A stretch of DNA of 64,000 nt from Sipunculus nudus (Eukaryota; Annelida; Sipuncula; Golfingiida; Sipunculidae): positions 72,682,300-72,746,299 of the forward strand of contig CM049314.1 of assembly GCA_026874595.1 (NCBI GenBank), written 5' to 3'. The notes under the pieces were generated by a model. The model was not told the DNA's origin, did not search any database, and saw only the letters and a program-made list of their open reading frames with translations. The translations under genes were made by a program, and so were the position numbers. Positions 46,556 through 58,159 of the stretch are shown piece by piece. Each line of letters starts with the position of its first letter. Positions within the stretch are counted from its first letter, which is position 1.

Positions 46556-48110
46556 GTTAAACTGTTGAGAATTTGCGCTTATATTAAATACATAATGCCA
46601 TAATTGATATTCTCAGCAAAATTACTGTAATCTAAGATCGTGAAACTGGAACGAACGCAAAACAATGATAATATAAAAATCGCAAATAAAACTATAAAAA
46701 TAATAATATGAAAAATGTAACCCCGTGAATATGAAGCCTCCGACAACCTTTATGTACCACTGAGTACACTGCACGCATGCCATCTCAGCGGACTGTTGGA
46801 TAAGAATGTACGCTCATATATATATATATATAAATATATATATATATAAAGAGAGAGAGAGAGATCTTTGAATGCCAATGCTGTTTCATTGTTGATGGAG
46901 AGACCGAATAGGAATACGCTCCCCCCCCCTTTCTCTTTCCCTATCTCTCTCTCTCTCTCAAGTATTTATTTAAGAAGGGAATGAATGGAATGTCTTGTTG
47001 GGGGGGGGGGGGGGCATTATTAAGTGACCGGCCTACTGAAAATTTCCTTTCTGCCTATCCAACCACTTCTATCAAAGCAAACACCTTTTCAAGCTCACTA
47101 AGCTAAATGATGAAAATTACCACTCGGCAAGCACATATATTTTTAAGGAATTTAACAACATGTTATTAAGCCACGCTTTGAATCACTCTTATGTGTTGGA
47201 TGTGGATTCTTATGGATAGAACTGTAGCAAACTTAATGCCACACTAACACAAACCCATAACCTGTATGAATGAAGGCTGATGTGGAATTCAATAAATCAA
47301 AATATCGTCGACACATCTAAGAGTACATTTTGGTTTATATCTATTCAAATGTTGAAGGGTCTTAATTCTATAACATTTTTTTCATTGACCATAGCTTTAA
47401 TGCATGTTGCTTAATTTTTCAATGATGCATTAGGATTACAAGTGATGTTTTGAAGGATCATTTTGACCACAGTTTGGTTCGGACATCATTTTTTCTTAAT
47501 GAGTGAACACTCTGCCTGCTGTCAGAGAACGTAACATTCAATACAAGTTTTGTGATCTGTAAATAAATCAGATAAATGGCAAATGATATGAAGTTCACAA
47601 TACGCGTGGGATAACAAGCAAGAAACTTAAGGGTATATCTCTCCCTTGGCTAATTTTCAAGGCCCTAATTTTCATGAACCTCTAAGTCCCAAGTTTGGCC
47701 CTTTTTATCAGACGTTTTCATTTTATTTGGATGTGTGCACATTTTTTTCAGCCAAAAGTTTAGACACATTAAAGATCTTAATTCCCCCAACAGGAATTGT
47801 GTTCTAAACTCATCTCGGATGACATTATTTATATTTTTAAAATGTGTGTGTTGGGGGGTGGGGGTATTCAGGAGTTATTTCTAAATCATAAAAAAGTTTT
47901 CAATAATGCAGTTTGCATTGTGTATCACAAAGCAAAAAACAGTTATTTTTTGTCAATTAATAAAAAGTAAGAATAATTACGCATTCTATGTTAAAATACC
48001 CTTTGTGAAATGTACGTGTTTGTAATAATTATTGTATTCATCATCTGCAGTTCATATTACTTAACATTTTTCGTGTCAAATATTTTTTCGGGACGCTTGC
48101 CAAAACATTG
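46556..48110. other. unassigned DNA with microsatellites and homopolymers
   Basis: (TA)n(GA)n at 46813-46863, C-run at 46921, (CT)n near 46943-46958 and a 15-base G-run at about 47001. No gene recognised. Confidence 0.45.
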
Positions 48111-48261
48111 TAATGTTAACAACATCAACATTCAAGATGCAATCCCCACTCAGAGAGGGGGGGGGGCGAGTTCCAATTAGCGACTTCACAGACCAGAAAC
48201 ATGGTATGTTAATTAATTCTCAACTGCTGGTAATATATATTTCATCTCTTATTTTTTACAG

Positions 48262-48387
48262 ATCGATTCTCCGTACCTTTCCTTGCCAAGTACGCACCAC
48301 GAAATTAAGGGATATGATGACACGGAATCAGAGATTAGTTCGACCGTCGCAGTGTTTGGACTTTATCGCCGATCATACAGCTCATAG
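48262..48387 (+). CDS. candidate terminal exon, unrecognised
   Basis: It follows a splice-acceptor-like TTATTTTTTACAG ending at 48261. 41 codons to TAG (48385-48387), Ser/Thr/Tyr-rich (SPYLSLPSTHHEIKGYDDTE). A donor-like ACATG|GTATGT lies at 48203 upstream. A different frame (48113-48610) is open for 165 codons across the same bases, and the choice is not certain. Confidence 0.3.
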   Translation: MDSPYLSLPSTHHEIKGYDDTESEISSTVAVFGLYRRSYSS

Positions 48388-48610
48388 ATTCTATGCAGGC
48401 ATTTCGTTTGAAGATTTGTATACATGGAAACAATACATTTGCCTTTGGGACTGGAAATCGTTTGAATCGCTCACCAAGGCGTATCAGCTGTATATAGCAA
48501 TACAAACATCGTGCAAGACACCTGTTGCATCATCTGTTGTATATCGATTATATGTTGCTGCGACTTCATATATTTTATTTTGTAAAGCAGATAAGTATTA
48601 TTTTTTATAA

Positions 48611-49126
48611 TACAAAGTTACTACACAAGAGGACCTGGACTCGCAAGTGATAGACAAATACCTGAGAACACACAAATAATTCATCAAAAATATTCTTGAC
48701 GTTCACCGGGTATCAAATCTACAAAAAAAAACAGAAAACTCTGCGCATCGTGGATGTTCTATTCTTATAGGGATGTTGGTGAGTGCAGATAAGAGAGACA
48801 GTGCGAAATATTCAATTTCATTGTTAGTATATACCAAGAAAACTGAAATTCTTGCAGGCAAAACACAACATTTGCCTGAATTTTAAAACTCTACGCTGAG
48901 CGATAACAAGGGAATTTATTTAAGTTTGAGAAAACGACTCAACTGTGTGAGTTGTTCACGAACTCTGTATAGCAAATGTCAATTATATTAATTACGTGCA
49001 TTTATTAGCTAATGCTTTTTGTAATTGCTCTTTTTTCACAGACTGGTCTTTACAACTTAATAAAAATGTGTTTCCTTAAAAAACTGTTTCCATTTTGCCT
49101 CGAAGGTTTCATCACATTTAGAGGAT

Positions 49127-49179
<53 letters not shown>

Positions 49180-49338
49180 TTCAGCTATGATGCTTGTACC
49201 CACCTTCTTTGAGAAATGCTTTTATATTTTTTTTGCATATCAATCAACTCTCAATATGTATGGACATATGACGTAATTAATTTATCCTAAACGTATAATA
49301 GGACATCCTAGACTGTTTTCGTAAATAAAAATGCATTG
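48611..49338. other. AT-rich DNA with (TA)n at 49131-49177
   Basis: No gene recognised apart from the microsatellite. Confidence 0.4.
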
Positions 49339-49605
49339 AAGGTTCTAGGAAAAACCCTACACATTGGTTCCAACAAGAACCTTTTAAGGTTCCCCTCTCA
49401 GTCCACCGTGAAGAACCTTAGAGGGTTCTTCTCAGAACCTCTAAACAGGTTCTTTATGGAACCTTATAGGTTACATTAAAAAACCTCAGGGAGGTTCCAG
49501 AAGGAACCCCACTCGAAGGTTCTAGCTGGAACCTTAAAAGGTTCCCCACTCAGTCCACTCTGAAGAACCCTTTTGGGTTCTAGTTGGAACCCTTTTTACT
49601 TAGAG
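49339..49605. repeat. self-complementary AAGGTTC/GAACCTT array
   Basis: More than a dozen GGTTC and GAACC motifs alternate in both orientations over about 265 bp. Two similar halves both contain a version of AAGGTTCCCCWCTCAGTCCA. The sequence could fold into many stems. It resembles a short inverted-repeat transposon family with internal duplication. Confidence 0.7.
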
Positions 49606-51030
49606 TGTATTTACTCTGGTGCAAGAATCTAAGACACACACCCCTCAAACACATTGCAAAAGAAAATTGCGCCCCTGGTGTGTGGGTGGGGTAGGGCTGG
49701 GGGTGGCTGACGGCCGTGGGTCTCTCGTTCACATTATATAAACCTGCTACCTGGATATAACGGCCGTGCAGTTTGTCTCCTTATCAACGTGCTCTACTAT
49801 AATTTATCGCCATTCGTGTGATATTATTTACTTGCTCATACACATATATATATAGTCTAAATAATATTGTCTGGCTAGGGACAAACTAGGGACCTCTCGG
49901 TACAAGAACAGTCGGGTCCAGAAAATTACTGCCGCTGGGGGGGGGGGGGACTTTACCTCTACTTGTCCATGGACTAAATAGTAATGTAATATATTTAATG
50001 TTTCTAAGGCAATTAACAAAGTTAATATCACATTTCAATTTCACAATATCTATACATTAATGATAAGCATAGAATATCATCTTTAACATATTATGTTTAC
50101 CTTGTATGTTATTCTCTCTTCTATATATCATTTACATCAAGCAATTATTCATATGACGCATATATAGGTTAGTTCTAATAGCTGAATCTATAAATTGGTA
50201 TGAAACCTAATGTAAGTAAGAAAGTATTGGTTAAAGCCCAATAAAATGTTATGCATGCCATAAGGTTTGCGGGGCTTGTGTCACATGGCAGGCAAGCCGT
50301 TTATTGATTTGTCCCATATGTCCCGCCTCCTTGGTCGAAGGTCACGCGTGGCATATTTTTTTGGCTACGCATCGCGTTCGCGCAGAGTTTCGAGTTTGAA
50401 AATTTCGTTTCACACAGCAATGAAAACATGGAGTCTGGTAAGCGTGAACATGTTTGCCCTGGGATCTAGGTAGGTGGAGTTACTATGCTAATGAATATAA
50501 ACCATTCTTTGCCATATTTGGAAAGTCACCATGCAACTTCACTTGCATGGTTACTTTTCATGACCCTGTGATACAAGCAGACTTGAACGTACAGGTAGAA
50601 TAAAGGAAAATACGCCGCATGAGGGACAAGTAGACTGAAATACAGACGAAAATGCCTACCATGTTGTACTGTTGTTTTTTATCTAAGGGAAGGGAAACTC
50701 CCCGGGCAGTCTGAGGTTAGATCTCATTGGTTTATCATGGTAATTACCAAGTGAGATGGACTAGTTACTTTTTGCCATGTGAACTCAAGCAACACACCAG
50801 CCTGTATCTTGATGTACAAGCGTGACACATAAGTGCTCCTGAAGTGTGAGCTATCATTGGTCATTTTCAGGTAAGTAACTTAAGCTTGGTGACTTCAGGT
50901 AAATTGGCGGATAAATATTTGGGCATGGCTGCTACGTGTTAAGCATTAATAAAGGGAAATTCCCGATCACTGTGAAGTTGTCTTTCATTGGTCAGATTGA
51001 AGCTTCTTTATACAATAACTCCAGGAACAC
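49606..51030. other. unassigned DNA upstream of the CysD-domain gene
   Basis: A G-run lies at 49938-49949. 50260-50470 is GC-richer and ends with ATGAAAACATGGAGTCTG|GTAAGC, a start-plus-donor arrangement that may be chance. Nothing else recognised. Confidence 0.35.
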
Positions 51031-51037
51031 ATTTCCC

Positions 51038-51045
51038 TATAAATA
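51038..51045 (+). promoter_or_regulatory. TATA box of the CysD-domain gene
   Basis: TATAAATA lies 77 bases before the ATG at 51115. A transcription start about 30 bases downstream would leave a short 5' leader of ~45 nt. Confidence 0.6.
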
Positions 51046-51114
51046 CAGCATTATCTCTACATTCGACAGATCATACAACATTTCAGCCTGCAGCACAAAT
51101 TAACCGCTCCAGCA

Positions 51115-51205
51115 ATGAAGGTCGTACTGCTAGGTGTCGCATTTGCCTTTGCTTTTTGCCAAGTCGAAGCAGGAGTTAAGCCGCCGCATTGCAGGTATAT
51201 TCGAG
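51115..51205 (+). CDS. CysD gene exon 1: signal peptide
   Basis: It encodes MKVVLLGVAFAFAFCQVEAG and a ten-residue spacer containing one Cys. The hydrophobic core and VEA|G end fit signal-peptidase cleavage. Two donors are possible, at 51194 (CAG|GTATAT) and 51205 (GAG|GTATAC). Only the second gives phase 1, which fits the WxxW frame of exon 2. Confidence 0.65.
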
Positions 51206-53488
51206 GTATACGTGCTAAACACCACTATTGTATATTTGTAATTTTTTGTAAAAATGTCAGTGGTAAAGAACATTGATTCTTAGATCACTTCATCGTTTGA
51301 CTATAAACCGAGAGATCAAATGTCGCAACAGTTACGAGATAATAGCTAATCTTTCAGGATAAGTACTGCCTCAACTGTAGGTGTGACTACGCGATTCAAA
51401 GTGTTCATCTTCTCTTCAGGATATATTAGGTTTTGTACAGGTTAAACTTATTTTCAGGTGCGACGTTTTTAATACAGTACAATTGATTATCGTAAGATGT
51501 GGTTAAATAAACGTTGACATAATATATCTTGTTAAGCTGATTATCCCGGTCCCCGTTTACCCATTTTGGACAGGTTAAATTTTAAAATTCTACGAGGAAG
51601 TCCTTATTAGTTACAAAAGAAAACGTTCAATTTTTTTAAACACTCGAGAAATTTTTGTTTGATTAAAATAAATTCTATCTTACAAAATAACCCAACCGGA
51701 TGACAGTTACTTCCAAACATAATTATGTAATTTATAGCTAACTAAACACGAAGATATTCGATTTTATTTTTATATAGCACCTGTCAAAATAGAATCAAAA
51801 TAAACATATATCGACATAAGTATCAATTATAAAATACCGTCTATAGTGACTGAGACTATGACGTCCTTGGTTGTATGGTTGTTAATATCTCCTAAAGTTC
51901 TTATTTGATAAGAGTGTTTTTTTTTAAATGAGCAGTTAATCTTTGGTTAATTGTTTCTTACTATCTCATAAACTTATCATTGAATTCAGTGATTTGTTTC
52001 AATGAGCAGAGGAAGAATTAAGTAAAATGTTGAGTGGGTCCATTAAGTTATGGCGGCACCTGTAGTTATATTGCTTAAGTATTTTAGTGATGATGGCGTT
52101 GGCGGGGTAATGTGTTCTCTTGGAGATTTTCAATGGACCTTGTGAGCCGGGCAGGTTTTTCTGGATATGCCCTCTTCCACAGGGACATTAAGGGATATGA
52201 TTTTGTTTTTCACAGGGACATGGACGAGTTGGTATGACCGGGATAATCCGAGCGGAGTCGGTGACTGGGAGCTTCTTAGCATGGACCAAAAATTACCTGT
52301 GGCTTAGGTGAGTATAACTCATGACGTTCCTTATATATATAAATATATATAAATATATATTAATATAATTTGAAAGGCCTTTTAAGAATTTGATTTTTTT
52401 TTTGTTTCTTTGTCTTCCATATGTAATTCAACTGTTGGAATAGTTTAATATAAAATAGTCTTTGAGCCAATGATAAAGTGTACATAAATGCTAAGGAATT
52501 TATTTCGTGAAATTGAATGTTACAATTTTTCATAAACAAAGAATAAATATTATTTGAGACACACTCTCCTATAATAATAAACAGAAAACAGATATATAGT
52601 TGTTATCACAGTGCGTCTCTGAACAGTTAAGGCCTTTAAAGGCCATTAAATATTGTATGAAAATCGGTTATATTATTATTTGATATCAAATGCAGGGAGC
52701 AACGTCAATGGCCAAACGATTTGCTTTAAAAGGTGTCATTACTAGAGTTATATATCAAGGAAATTTTAGAACCTGTAATTAAGCGTTTCCGATCAGCATA
52801 AAATAACAAATATATATTACAAGGCCCACCTTTATAGCAAATAATGAGGATGAATCAATACTATATTACATATACTTTGTATTTAGCTTATATAAATATA
52901 ATTAGAGTTTTAAGAATGAATTGTGAAGGAAATTTGTAAAACAGCATGCATGTTTAACATCACAGAAATATAGCATATAACATATTTGTATACTTATACC
53001 AGAACAGATCATATTGTGTATGGTTTTGATATGAGTGATGAATAAATTAAGTTTACTTATGGGCATAAAAGTGGTTTCCTTGTTTGTGATGGACGCAACA
53101 CTTTAAGAGAAAGGTTAGAGCAGCACCACCCCAGAAGTACAAATGCACATGTTCCATTAATATTTGCTCAAATAATGGTTAGCTGCACGTTAACATATAT
53201 CTTGTTATTAAATTACTTTACGAATTGTACATGTAGAGACCATGTGGCGGACGCGGGATTCTGTGCATAGAATACAGGATTAAATCCACAAGCGCATGTT
53301 GGTTCACTGGAAGACCTGATGTCAAGTGTGCGTCTTAGGCCAACTCGGTATTCATCGAGAAGAGTACTACCTACGGACTTGTGTGCAGAAACCAGGACCA
53401 ACACTACGTCCCTATCGGGAAAACGTTCAAGCAGCGTTGTTGTTGTGACTTCCAGATCCGCTACAAGTGTGCAATTTTCTCTGGATAA
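51115..53488 (+). CDS. secreted CysD / Mucin2-WxxW-domain protein, three exons, interrupted by two TAG codons
   Basis: Three exons assemble with matching phases: 51115-51205 (phase 1), 52216-52307 (phase 0) and 53237-53488. The product would be a small secreted protein: signal peptide, short spacer, then one CysD (WxxW) domain as found in gel-forming mucins and cartilage intermediate layer proteins. WTSWYDRDNPSGVGDWE is the domain's opening signature, and GLVCRNQDQ with a closing Cys-rich strand (CCCDFQIRYKC) is its end. The frame contains TAG at 52305-52307, the last codon of exon 2, and TAG at 53336-53338. Promoter, splice sites, signal peptide and poly(A) signal look intact. Either a young pseudogene, an allele with nonsense changes, assembly errors, or exon boundaries I have not resolved. 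Confidence 0.7.
51206..52215 (+). other. intron 1 of the CysD gene
   Basis: AT-rich, bounded by GT and AG. No other convincing exon was seen; an open stretch after TCTTTCAG at 51357 was considered weak. Confidence 0.5.
52216..52307 (+). CDS. CysD gene exon 2: WxxW signature
   Basis: Acceptor TTTTTCACAG ends at 52215; a similar acceptor 33 bases upstream (ending 52182) keeps the same frame. It encodes WTSWYDRDNPSGVGDWELL and a short tail ending in an in-frame TAG immediately before a strong donor TTAG|GTGAGT. WxxW is the C-mannosylation motif typical of this domain. Confidence 0.7.
52308..53236 (+). other. intron 2 of the CysD gene
   Basis: Bounded by GTGAGT and ATGTAG, AT-rich, with a short TATATAAA repeat near 52333-52362. 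No coding sequence recognised. Confidence 0.55.
53237..53488 (+). CDS. CysD gene exon 3: C-terminal half of the domain
   Basis: Acceptor ACATGTAG ends at 53236. In the phase set by exon 2 it encodes RPCGGRGILCIEYRIKST, then FTGRPDVKCAS, TAG at 53336-53338, a short extra stretch, TTYGLVCRNQDQ and QRCCCDFQIRYKC, ending at TAA 53486-53488. Cysteine spacing fits the CysD fold. CTTAG at 53334-53338 could also act as an internal acceptor, which would skip the first part. Confidence 0.65.
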
Positions 53489-53557
53489 ACGAGTGGGAAC
53501 ATAACGATACGTGGTTTAAACAGTAATACATCAAGTGTCTGCTCTATGTAGTTGGAA

Positions 53558-53563
53558 AATAAA
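53558..53563 (+). terminator. poly(A) signal of the CysD gene
   Basis: AATAAA 70 bases after the TAA stop at 53486-53488, the only canonical signal close to the exon 3 end. Confidence 0.6.
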
Positions 53564-54108
53564 CCTCGTTATCACACACGTGTACTCAGATTTTTGTTTA
53601 AACCCATATAGCTATTCATCAATTAGGTGAGGGGTCATTGTACCGTACAATGTATACCATAGCTTCAAGAGGCTGCGAGATTCTTCTGCCGTCGTCAACT
53701 TGTTAATTTGACACGTGACGTCAATACATGGTGAACGGGAGGGTATGTATCCCAACCTTTTGAAAAGAGGGGATGATCAATGTAATCATCCCTCCTGCTC
53801 CTCACCCAGCAAAACTTTACACTTAAAATAAAATATATCAATAATGAGCATTATTAACGTGGCCTACATATCTGCTTTTATATTTGATGAATCAGCATTA
53901 CAAGATCAGTTATGATTTTTTATTGACCTCATCCATACTTTATATTATGCATTTCTATAAAGGTTAGATATGGAAATAGTCAATACCAACAGCTAGGGCT
54001 GCAATTTGCTGTAACCCAGCAGGTTAAAAACATATGATCAGAGTTTGGGTTAGAATTAACATATACTCTATTTTTTTAATTTTATGCTTGATTTACATAC
54101 ATACACAT

Positions 54109-54179
<71 letters not shown>

Positions 54180-55376
54180 TTGGAACAACGTGAATTTACA
54201 ATATTCCTACACGTTTTCGCCCATGATTTATCCTCACACCCTTGAACATAGATGGCATCACTGATTTGGAGGAATTAATGTTATTTCTAAACCTCAAAGG
54301 GCACCACTTGCCGGCTTAGATTAAACAAAAGAATCCAATGACCTTGTTGACTTGACATTCAAAAGAATGATACTCTTATTAGGAAAAAATATATTATTCG
54401 GAGTAAACAAATTTTATATTACCTTTTCTACTGGTCTGACAGTAGAACAGACTACTTTTTTCTTGTTTTGTATTAATTTTATGCTGATAATATTATTATT
54501 TTACACATAACGGACATTTACATGATCAGGAAAAGTAACACACAATCAATTGCGGTTGTATCATTGAAGTTAAATAATCTACGTCAAAGTCAGGCCGTCC
54601 TTATATTTCTATACCGTGTGTGTGAGAGAAAGAGAGAGAGATAGAGAGAGACAGGGGTGCAGAGTCGTGTGCAATAAAAACTTATATTTGCACGTTGCCT
54701 ATTAAAAGCTCATAACAAAATTACAAAGACATTGCATTTTATCTGAATATGGTATTCATATCCTTGTAACTGGCCCGGGAAAAATATCGCACGCGAAATA
54801 TATGGAAGGATACATTATAGACATTTTTACTTCAGTTGATAATCTCGAGCTTGTTCAGGCACAGGATACAATGTTTGTATACTCAATGTGTGCCTTAAGA
54901 AAAGCTACATTGATGGCGCAGATAATAAATAACCTATATCTTTAGAGTTTAAACTCTCAACCTGAGCTCTTAGGGACTCTGAAACAAGCCACGGCTGACA
55001 TTCCAGGAAGGGACAACGTGTTGACAGGATGTGAGAGAAGGGATCAGTCTATTTATGTGTATGAGAGATAATGTGCATACGGTACATTTTCCCCGACCTT
55101 ACAGGATATTTTTACGGTATAGTCACGTCCTACTGACTTGTCCAGGCACAGACTTCGAGACCAATGCTATTGGGCCTGCTGTGAGTCCAGAAATGCATCA
55201 GCCCACAGCATCGAAAAATGGCCATTTCAGACGCATAAAAGCTATTATATAGGCCTACTGTTAATGTATCAGGCCTACTCTTCTCCTCCCTTTGGTCTCA
55301 TTTCTTTTCTTTGGGGGGTGGGGGGGTGGGGGGGGGGGGAATAGGGTGTAAGGATTAATAATAGACACAAAAGGAA
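53564..55376. other. unassigned DNA with microsatellites
   Basis: (AC)n(TA)n at 54096-54177, (GA)-rich at 54624-54652 and a G-rich run at 55312-55340. No gene recognised. Confidence 0.45.
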
Positions 55377-55590
55377 GCAAACGTTCATTTCGATCCATTA
55401 ATCGTAATAGAATATTGCCATTGATAATGACCCGGCTCCTTAAGGAAAAGGCTTTTATCTTAACTTTCTAAACCACATAACATACATCTAACGTCATGCC
55501 TACAAGCTCTCGTAGTGGAGAGGCTAAAGAAAATATGGGAAGATTTCGATAGCACATATGTTTGAATGTACAAAAACCGGAACCATTTAA

Positions 55591-55646
<56 letters not shown>

Positions 55647-55655
55647 GAGAGAGAG
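55377..55655. repeat. repeat family D, copy 2, ending in (TA)n(GA)n
   Basis: Related to 46255-46555 over about 220 bp, followed by TA at 55595-55642 and GA at 55647-55661. Confidence 0.8.
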
Positions 55656-56240
55656 ACAGAGAGGGACATATATTGATTTCTATAATTCAGATAATTAACG
55701 CCTGTTAAGCAAAAATTCAGATAATTAAAGTCAGAGGTTTATTTTTATTCTTATTCAAATCACAAACTGTAGGGGGTCGCGAACTGTGTATAAGTGTTAA
55801 AGAGTATATTCAACTCACTCCTCACGATAATCAAAGTCACGTATTACTGTGGTTATTAGCTTCCCTATTTTTATTATAACAGAGAAAACATTGACAAAAT
55901 TATAGTTATTTATATAAAAAATATAAGGATTCAAGCAGGTCATTTACATCCAAAACTTACTTGGAATCTACACTGCAAGGAATGCAAGTCTATGCCATGG
56001 GGTTGATGCTTATTGTGGAATGCCCTAACCCGTGTTTGCATTTTCTGATTTTGCTCCTATTCTCCAGCTCATTAGTGCATAAGTGTCTATATATTTGTGA
56101 ATGATGACGTCCCTTAATCAGGATCATGTAAGGGATCCATACCAAAATGCCATCGATCCTTTATTGACCCATTCCATAATTGACTTTTACAGTGAAAGGT
56201 GTGTTATAGGACCACCGGTGGGAATGGTTGTCAGAAGGAA
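55656..56240. other. unassigned DNA
   Basis: AT-rich, with a partial internal duplication AATTCAGATAATTAA at about 55685 and 55716. No gene recognised. Confidence 0.35.
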
Positions 56241-56248
56241 AGCACGGG

Positions 56249-57030
56249 TGTAGCGATTTCAGATTATCTCCGCTTCAGAATTTTAACCGACCCCGAAACA
56301 ATTTTTATTTATGTTTATTTGTATACTGATTTTATACAATAGGCTAAGTTACCTGATATAAAAGCAAAACTACTTTGGTACAGGTATCTGTTTTACTATG
56401 CGCGGGATTTTACACAACTTGGCATGTGCTAGGCCGTTCTGATTCATGTTCAGCGCAGACCCTGTGCGCTGCCGTGGGAGCCTCACTTGCTGAACTCTCG
56501 CGGAGTGTAAAAAGAGTACTTGGCGTAGTCTTGAAATTTCGGGTCTGTTCATGCGCTATGGGCGCGCGTGTATTATTGTGAAGTCTAAAGGGTTCCAGAA
56601 TGGACGTTTCTGGACATCGGGTGAAAAAGCTATAAATAGGGCGTGTGTTTAGAGCCGGGGGAGAGAAAAATGCCAGCGGACACTGAAGAGTACCTTCCCG
56701 ATAATTTCAGAACTTACAGGCCTTCAATGGATCTTATGCAGACTTTATGTACGGCTTGTCTTTAGTTTGTTTTTGGGATTATTACCAGAACTTCACTGAA
56801 GGATTACAACAGATCGTTTTAGAGACTGAATCGGTGTGACAGTGGTGGTATCCAGAAATCAAAGCCTAGGATCCGGACTCTGGTGATGTACATTATAATT
56901 ATATTGTTAAACTGTGTAATTGTATTGATTTAGTGTATTGTAATGTTAGGATTGTTCTAAGAATAAATTAAAATTATTTGTTAACAAAAAAACACTGACT
57001 TCTTTATTCATTCCCTAGACATTTCACGCT
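56249..57030 (+). repeat. LTR-like segment or very short transcription unit
   Basis: It contains CTATAAATAGGG (TATA at about 56630), a start codon at 56671 opening a 31-codon frame (MPADTEEYLPDNFRTYRPSM and ten more residues), and AATAAA at about 56962 followed by an A-run. Promoter plus nearby poly(A) signal within ~350 bp is typical of a solo LTR, but matching TG/CA ends and a target duplication were not found. A short host gene is the alternative. Confidence 0.35.
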
Positions 57031-57576
57031 GCCTAGTGTTGCGGAATCTGATTTTTCTTTTATCTCCATAACAAAATTTATGCTGATCACGATTACGTGA
57101 TCTGTTGTTATTAGGTTCTGTAACAACTTCTGTTACTTATACTTATCAATATATAAATAAGTATAATAGTAATATTAATGATGATTATTATTATTCAACC
57201 CCAAATAAAAAAAAAGAACAGAATGTGGGCTTATCGTGGTGTCTTGAAAAATATTTATATTAACTAGTCATTACGAATGAAGCATGCAGTCTTGCACTTT
57301 AATTGACACGATGATTACATCTTACATTACAATCCTTTATTTGTGACCAGGAAACACGGAATAATGCAACTGTCTTTATACATGTCGTTGAAGCCAGTAA
57401 AAATGTTTTGTATGAAGACGGAAATAATTATAAAACCGGTTACGTTTCAGTGATATTAAATATTGCCTTATAAATGTTTTGTATTTTATCTCTATTTTTC
57501 ACAGATTAAAGTGCAGTTGGAAGGAGAGGGTATTTGAAAATTGTTTTTATTGTTATGAGATCAATAAATACACTAA

Positions 57577-57637
<61 letters not shown>

Positions 57638-58159
57638 GTCAATCAACATAAAAAGAAGAGAGACATCAACGCTAACATTTCAAACAATCATATTATTTGG
57701 ATAACATGTACAGATTGTTGCTAAATTTTCAGCTACCCTGTAGCCTTTGTCAGAGGGAGTGACTAACTGTAAACAAAGCTGATAGTGTGACCCTTCGCTA
57801 GGTCAACGGGGCTGGCTTGCCAGCTATACCCATTAATCTATCTGATGTATTGTCAGAACTGGCCCATGTATATCCACATAAAAACAGGGCTGCTGGGGTG
57901 TCAAAGACAGGGAGGGGTTAGTCTCGAGGGGAAAAGTATGTGCTGAGTGACGGGTATTTACAGAGAAAAGCCAAGTCATTGTTTAATCCTTTTATGTGCG
58001 TGCGTAGGGTATGAATGTGTTTTTGTTCGGATGTGAATCTGTCTTTGCTGGAGGGAAAGTTGCTTAAGGATGGTGTCATGTTAAATCTCGGAGAGAATGG
58101 TCGGATTTGTTGAAATGTGCGGCCACGGGGAATCCGGGAGTGTTGTCGCGGAAGGGTTT
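57031..58159. other. unassigned DNA with (TA)n at 57581-57631
   Basis: No gene recognised. A polypyrimidine-AG site at 57504 precedes a short open stretch of uncertain meaning. Confidence 0.35.

Noticed and set aside
48113-48610. 165-codon frame as a gene
   Set aside because: It runs through an apparent splice acceptor and pyrimidine tract, has no domain, and ends in AT-rich codons; a short exon in another phase is more protein-like.
53319-53504. Ser/Arg-rich frame in the CysD exon 3 region
   Set aside because: It is out of phase with the CysD cysteine pattern; the other frame matches the domain.
56249-57030. Confident LTR call linked to the gypsy element at the left edge
   Set aside because: The sequence does not resemble the LTR at 3495-4218, and no target duplication or coding region adjoins it.
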